Assembly (NCBI GenBank): GCA_002449135.1
Contig: DKCH01000025.1
Location: 36,549 to 52,065 of the forward strand
Origin: Caryophanales bacterium UBA6879
GTDB taxonomy: Bacteria; Bacillota_I; Bacilli_A; RFN20; CAG-288
Length of the DNA stretch: 15,517 bases
Reading direction: 5' to 3'
Numbering within the stretch: position 1 is the first letter of the stretch; each line of letters starts with the position of its first letter. This document shows, piece after piece, positions 14,280 through 15,517 of the stretch. The notes under the pieces are model-generated. The model made no database searches. It saw only the letters and a list, made by a program, of their open reading frames with translations, and was not told where the DNA came from. A program made the translations under genes and the position numbers.

Positions 14280-15071
14280 TTAATCTTTAGTATCATCTTT
14301 TAAAATAGCATCAATTGCTTTAATTACTGCGCCTCTAAAACCTTTTTCTTCTAGTTCAGTTACGCCTTTAATTGATTTACCACCTGGTGAGCAAACAGTG
14401 TCTTTAATAACAGCAGGATGAATTTTATCTACTAAATACATTTTTCCTGTTCCAATAATCATTTGGCTAGCGATGGTGAAGGCTTCTTCTCTAGAAAGAC
14501 CAAATTGAATAGAAGCATCTGCTAGAGCTTCTATGTACATAGAAGTGAACGCAATACCACAGCCAGCAATTATTCCAGCTATATTAAATTTACTGGTATC
14601 AACTTCTTCAATTAGTGCAACACCTTTAAAAAGATTTTTAAAGATTTTATATTCTTCTTCAGTTAAAGTGTTTTTATTTTCTACTATTAAAATACCATCT
14701 TGAACAGCAATAGGTAAATTAGGAATAGTAGAAATATGATGAGTAGAAGCATTTAATAGATTTTCATAATAAGCAGAATCAAACCCAATTACTATAGAAA
14801 TTAATACTTTGTTTTTTAATTCGTTTAAAACAGATTTTATTAATTTATCAACAACATTATTCTTAACAGCTAAGATAATATAATCTGTATTCTTTATAAC
14901 TTCTAAAGCATCTTTACAAGGATTTACTTTATATTTTTTACTATTTATTAAGCATTTATCAAAATTTTTTTCACATACATAGATATCTTGAGGTTTTATT
15001 TTTTTTGCCCTTAATAACCCACAAATGATACCTTGACCCATGTTTCCAAAACCAATAACACCTAGTTTCAT
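14280..15071 (-). CDS. proC: Pyrroline-5-carboxylate reductase
   Basis: ProC reduces 1-pyrroline-5-carboxylate to proline with NAD(P)H, the last step of proline synthesis. The 263 residues fit the family. Seen: Rossmann loop GFGNMG (7-12), IPNLPIAVQDG (116-126) in place of the usual MPN-P region, and the C-terminal dimer signature: MYIEALADA (178-186), HPAVIKDTVCSPGGKSIKGV (218-237) and LEEKGFRGAVIKA. The common SPGGTT is SPGGKS here. The start is the ATG at 15071, 5 bases after GAGAGG (15077-15082); the GTG at 15077 falls in that ribosome site. No proA or proB is adjacent, so the precursor may come from elsewhere (for example ornithine). A TATAAT lies just upstream. galU follows after 54 bases. 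Confidence 0.94.
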   Translation of the reverse strand: MKLGVIGFGNMGQGIICGLLRAKKIKPQDIYVCEKNFDKCLINSKKYKVNPCKDALEVIKNTDYIILAVKNNVVDKLIKSVLNELKNKVLISIVIGFDSAYYENLLNASTHHISTIPNLPIAVQDGILIVENKNTLTEEEYKIFKNLFKGVALIEEVDTSKFNIAGIIAGCGIAFTSMYIEALADASIQFGLSREEAFTIASQMIIGTGKMYLVDKIHPAVIKDTVCSPGGKSIKGVTELEEKGFRGAVIKAIDAILKDDTKD

Positions 15072-15092
15072 ATTCACCTCTCAATTGACTTT

Positions 15093-15108
15093 TTTATTAT
15101 AAACTTTT
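15093..15108 (-). promoter_or_regulatory. -10 region of the proC promoter
   Basis: A perfect TATAAT (15101-15096, minus strand) lies about 25 bases before the proC ATG. No good -35 box is visible at 16-18 bases. The 16 bases around it are identical to the -10 region of the pyruvate oxidoreductase promoter. Confidence 0.5.
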
Positions 15109-15401
15109 TGAAAATAAATTAGGTAATAAAATTAGCTAATAGTAAGTAATATAAAGATAAAAAAATAATTTTTAGACTATTTTTATAAAATATATGTATC
15201 AAAATTGGTACAAATACACTTTATATGTTTTTAAAATGATTATAAATAAATAGAAGAAATATTAAAAATAAGCCATATATATCGTATTATTTTCGATAAA
15301 AAATGATTTAAAAGTTTGCTTTTATACCTTTACTTAATTAAATAGTATTTTATTGAAAGTGCTTTCTTTTATTGATAGAATTAAAACGGAGGAAACAAAA
15401 A
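15109..15401. other. Intergenic region between proC and a lipoprotein gene
   Basis: About 290 very AT-rich bases with no credible coding frame. It holds an imperfect palindrome at 15196-15211 (GTAtCAA-AA-TTGgTAC, operator-like), a small inverted repeat TATCG/CGATA near 15278-15297, and the promoter with cre-like sequence listed separately. Nothing else was recognised. Confidence 0.6.
15353..15381 (+). promoter_or_regulatory. Promoter of the 3' lipoprotein gene with overlapping cre-like palindrome
   Basis: TTGAAA (15353-15358), a 17-base spacer and TAGAAT (15376-15381). Between them, overlapping the -35, GAAAGTGCTTTC (15355-15366) is close to the LacI/CcpA palindrome, differing from cre at the central CG (TG here) and the last base. 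A protein bound here would block the promoter. Confidence 0.6.
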
Positions 15402-15517
15402 ATGAAAAAACAAAAATTTTTAATTTGCACATTGTCCTTACTTACTGTAGGATTAATGACTGCATGTTCCAATGCTAATGTTGGTACGCCTGACGTAGGT
15501 GTTAATTCATCCTTAAA
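15402..15517 (+). CDS. Lipoprotein, 5' part only (possible solute-binding protein)
   Basis: Thirty-eight codons are visible before the window ends. MKKQKF is followed by a hydrophobic segment and lipobox LMTAC (Cys22), then a small polar stretch (SNANVGTPDVG), so the mature protein should be lipid-anchored on the outer face of the membrane. GGAGG at 15388-15392 is 9 bases before the ATG. The cre-like operator in its promoter would fit a carbohydrate-binding protein of a sugar transporter, but the domain that would show this is outside the window. Confidence 0.8.
   Translation, partial: MKKQKFLICTLSLLTVGLMTACSNANVGTPDVGVNSSL

Noticed and set aside
2..15517. tRNA or rRNA genes, CRISPR arrays, insertion sequences
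   Set aside because: No cloverleaf with conserved T-arm, no regularly spaced repeats and no transposase or terminal repeats were seen on either strand.

Overview
This is an AT-rich stretch (about 30% G+C by eye) from a low-GC Gram-positive-type bacterium, most likely an anaerobic Bacilli/Mollicutes-related or Erysipelotrichales-like gut or rumen organism. The grounds are lysine- and asparagine-rich proteins, strong AGGAGG-type ribosome sites, lipoprotein signal peptides on two secreted proteins, a single-chain pyruvate:ferredoxin oxidoreductase (strict or facultative anaerobe), LacI/CcpA-type operator sequences, and an OppF with the kind of internal expansion I associate with mollicutes. The tryptophan codons I checked are TGG and TGA appears as a stop, so the standard bacterial code fits. 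The genus cannot be fixed from the sequence alone.

Layout. Positions 1-2222 (+): the 3' part of an oppF gene (peptide-import ATPase) with a roughly 215-residue coiled-coil-like insertion inside its nucleotide-binding domain, overlapped by a small DUF3899-type membrane protein gene. Positions 2244-4140 (+): a monocistronic M6-family metalloprotease lipoprotein with a clear promoter and a terminator shared with the opposite strand. Positions 4139-7723 (-): nrdA-nrdB, an aerobic-type class I ribonucleotide reductase, coupled through an overlap of stop codon and ribosome site. Positions 7801-11422 (-): pyruvate:ferredoxin oxidoreductase with its own terminator. Positions 11423-11805: a divergent regulatory region with CcpA-type (cre) sites and a structured leader. 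Positions 11806-12856 (+): three overlapping unrecognised small, mostly membrane-protein genes, the last two joined across a T TTT TTA heptamer. Positions 12853-15071 (-): a nucleoside 2-deoxyribosyltransferase-like gene, galU and proC. Positions 15072-15401: regulatory DNA. Positions 15402-15517 (+): the start of a second lipoprotein gene.

The metabolic picture is of a fermentative cell that takes up peptides (OppF), degrades extracellular protein (M6 protease), obtains acetyl-CoA through ferredoxin-linked pyruvate oxidation, and makes or salvages deoxynucleotides (NrdAB, deoxyribosyltransferase). GalU supplies UDP-glucose for surface glycans or glycolipids, and ProC makes proline.

No complete undescribed system can be proven here. 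The best places to look are the OppF insertion, the uncharacterised gene cluster at 11701-12856 with its leader and possible frameshift site, and the CcpA-type control of the oxidoreductase. Several start codons are better placed downstream of the longest open frame; these are given in the entries.
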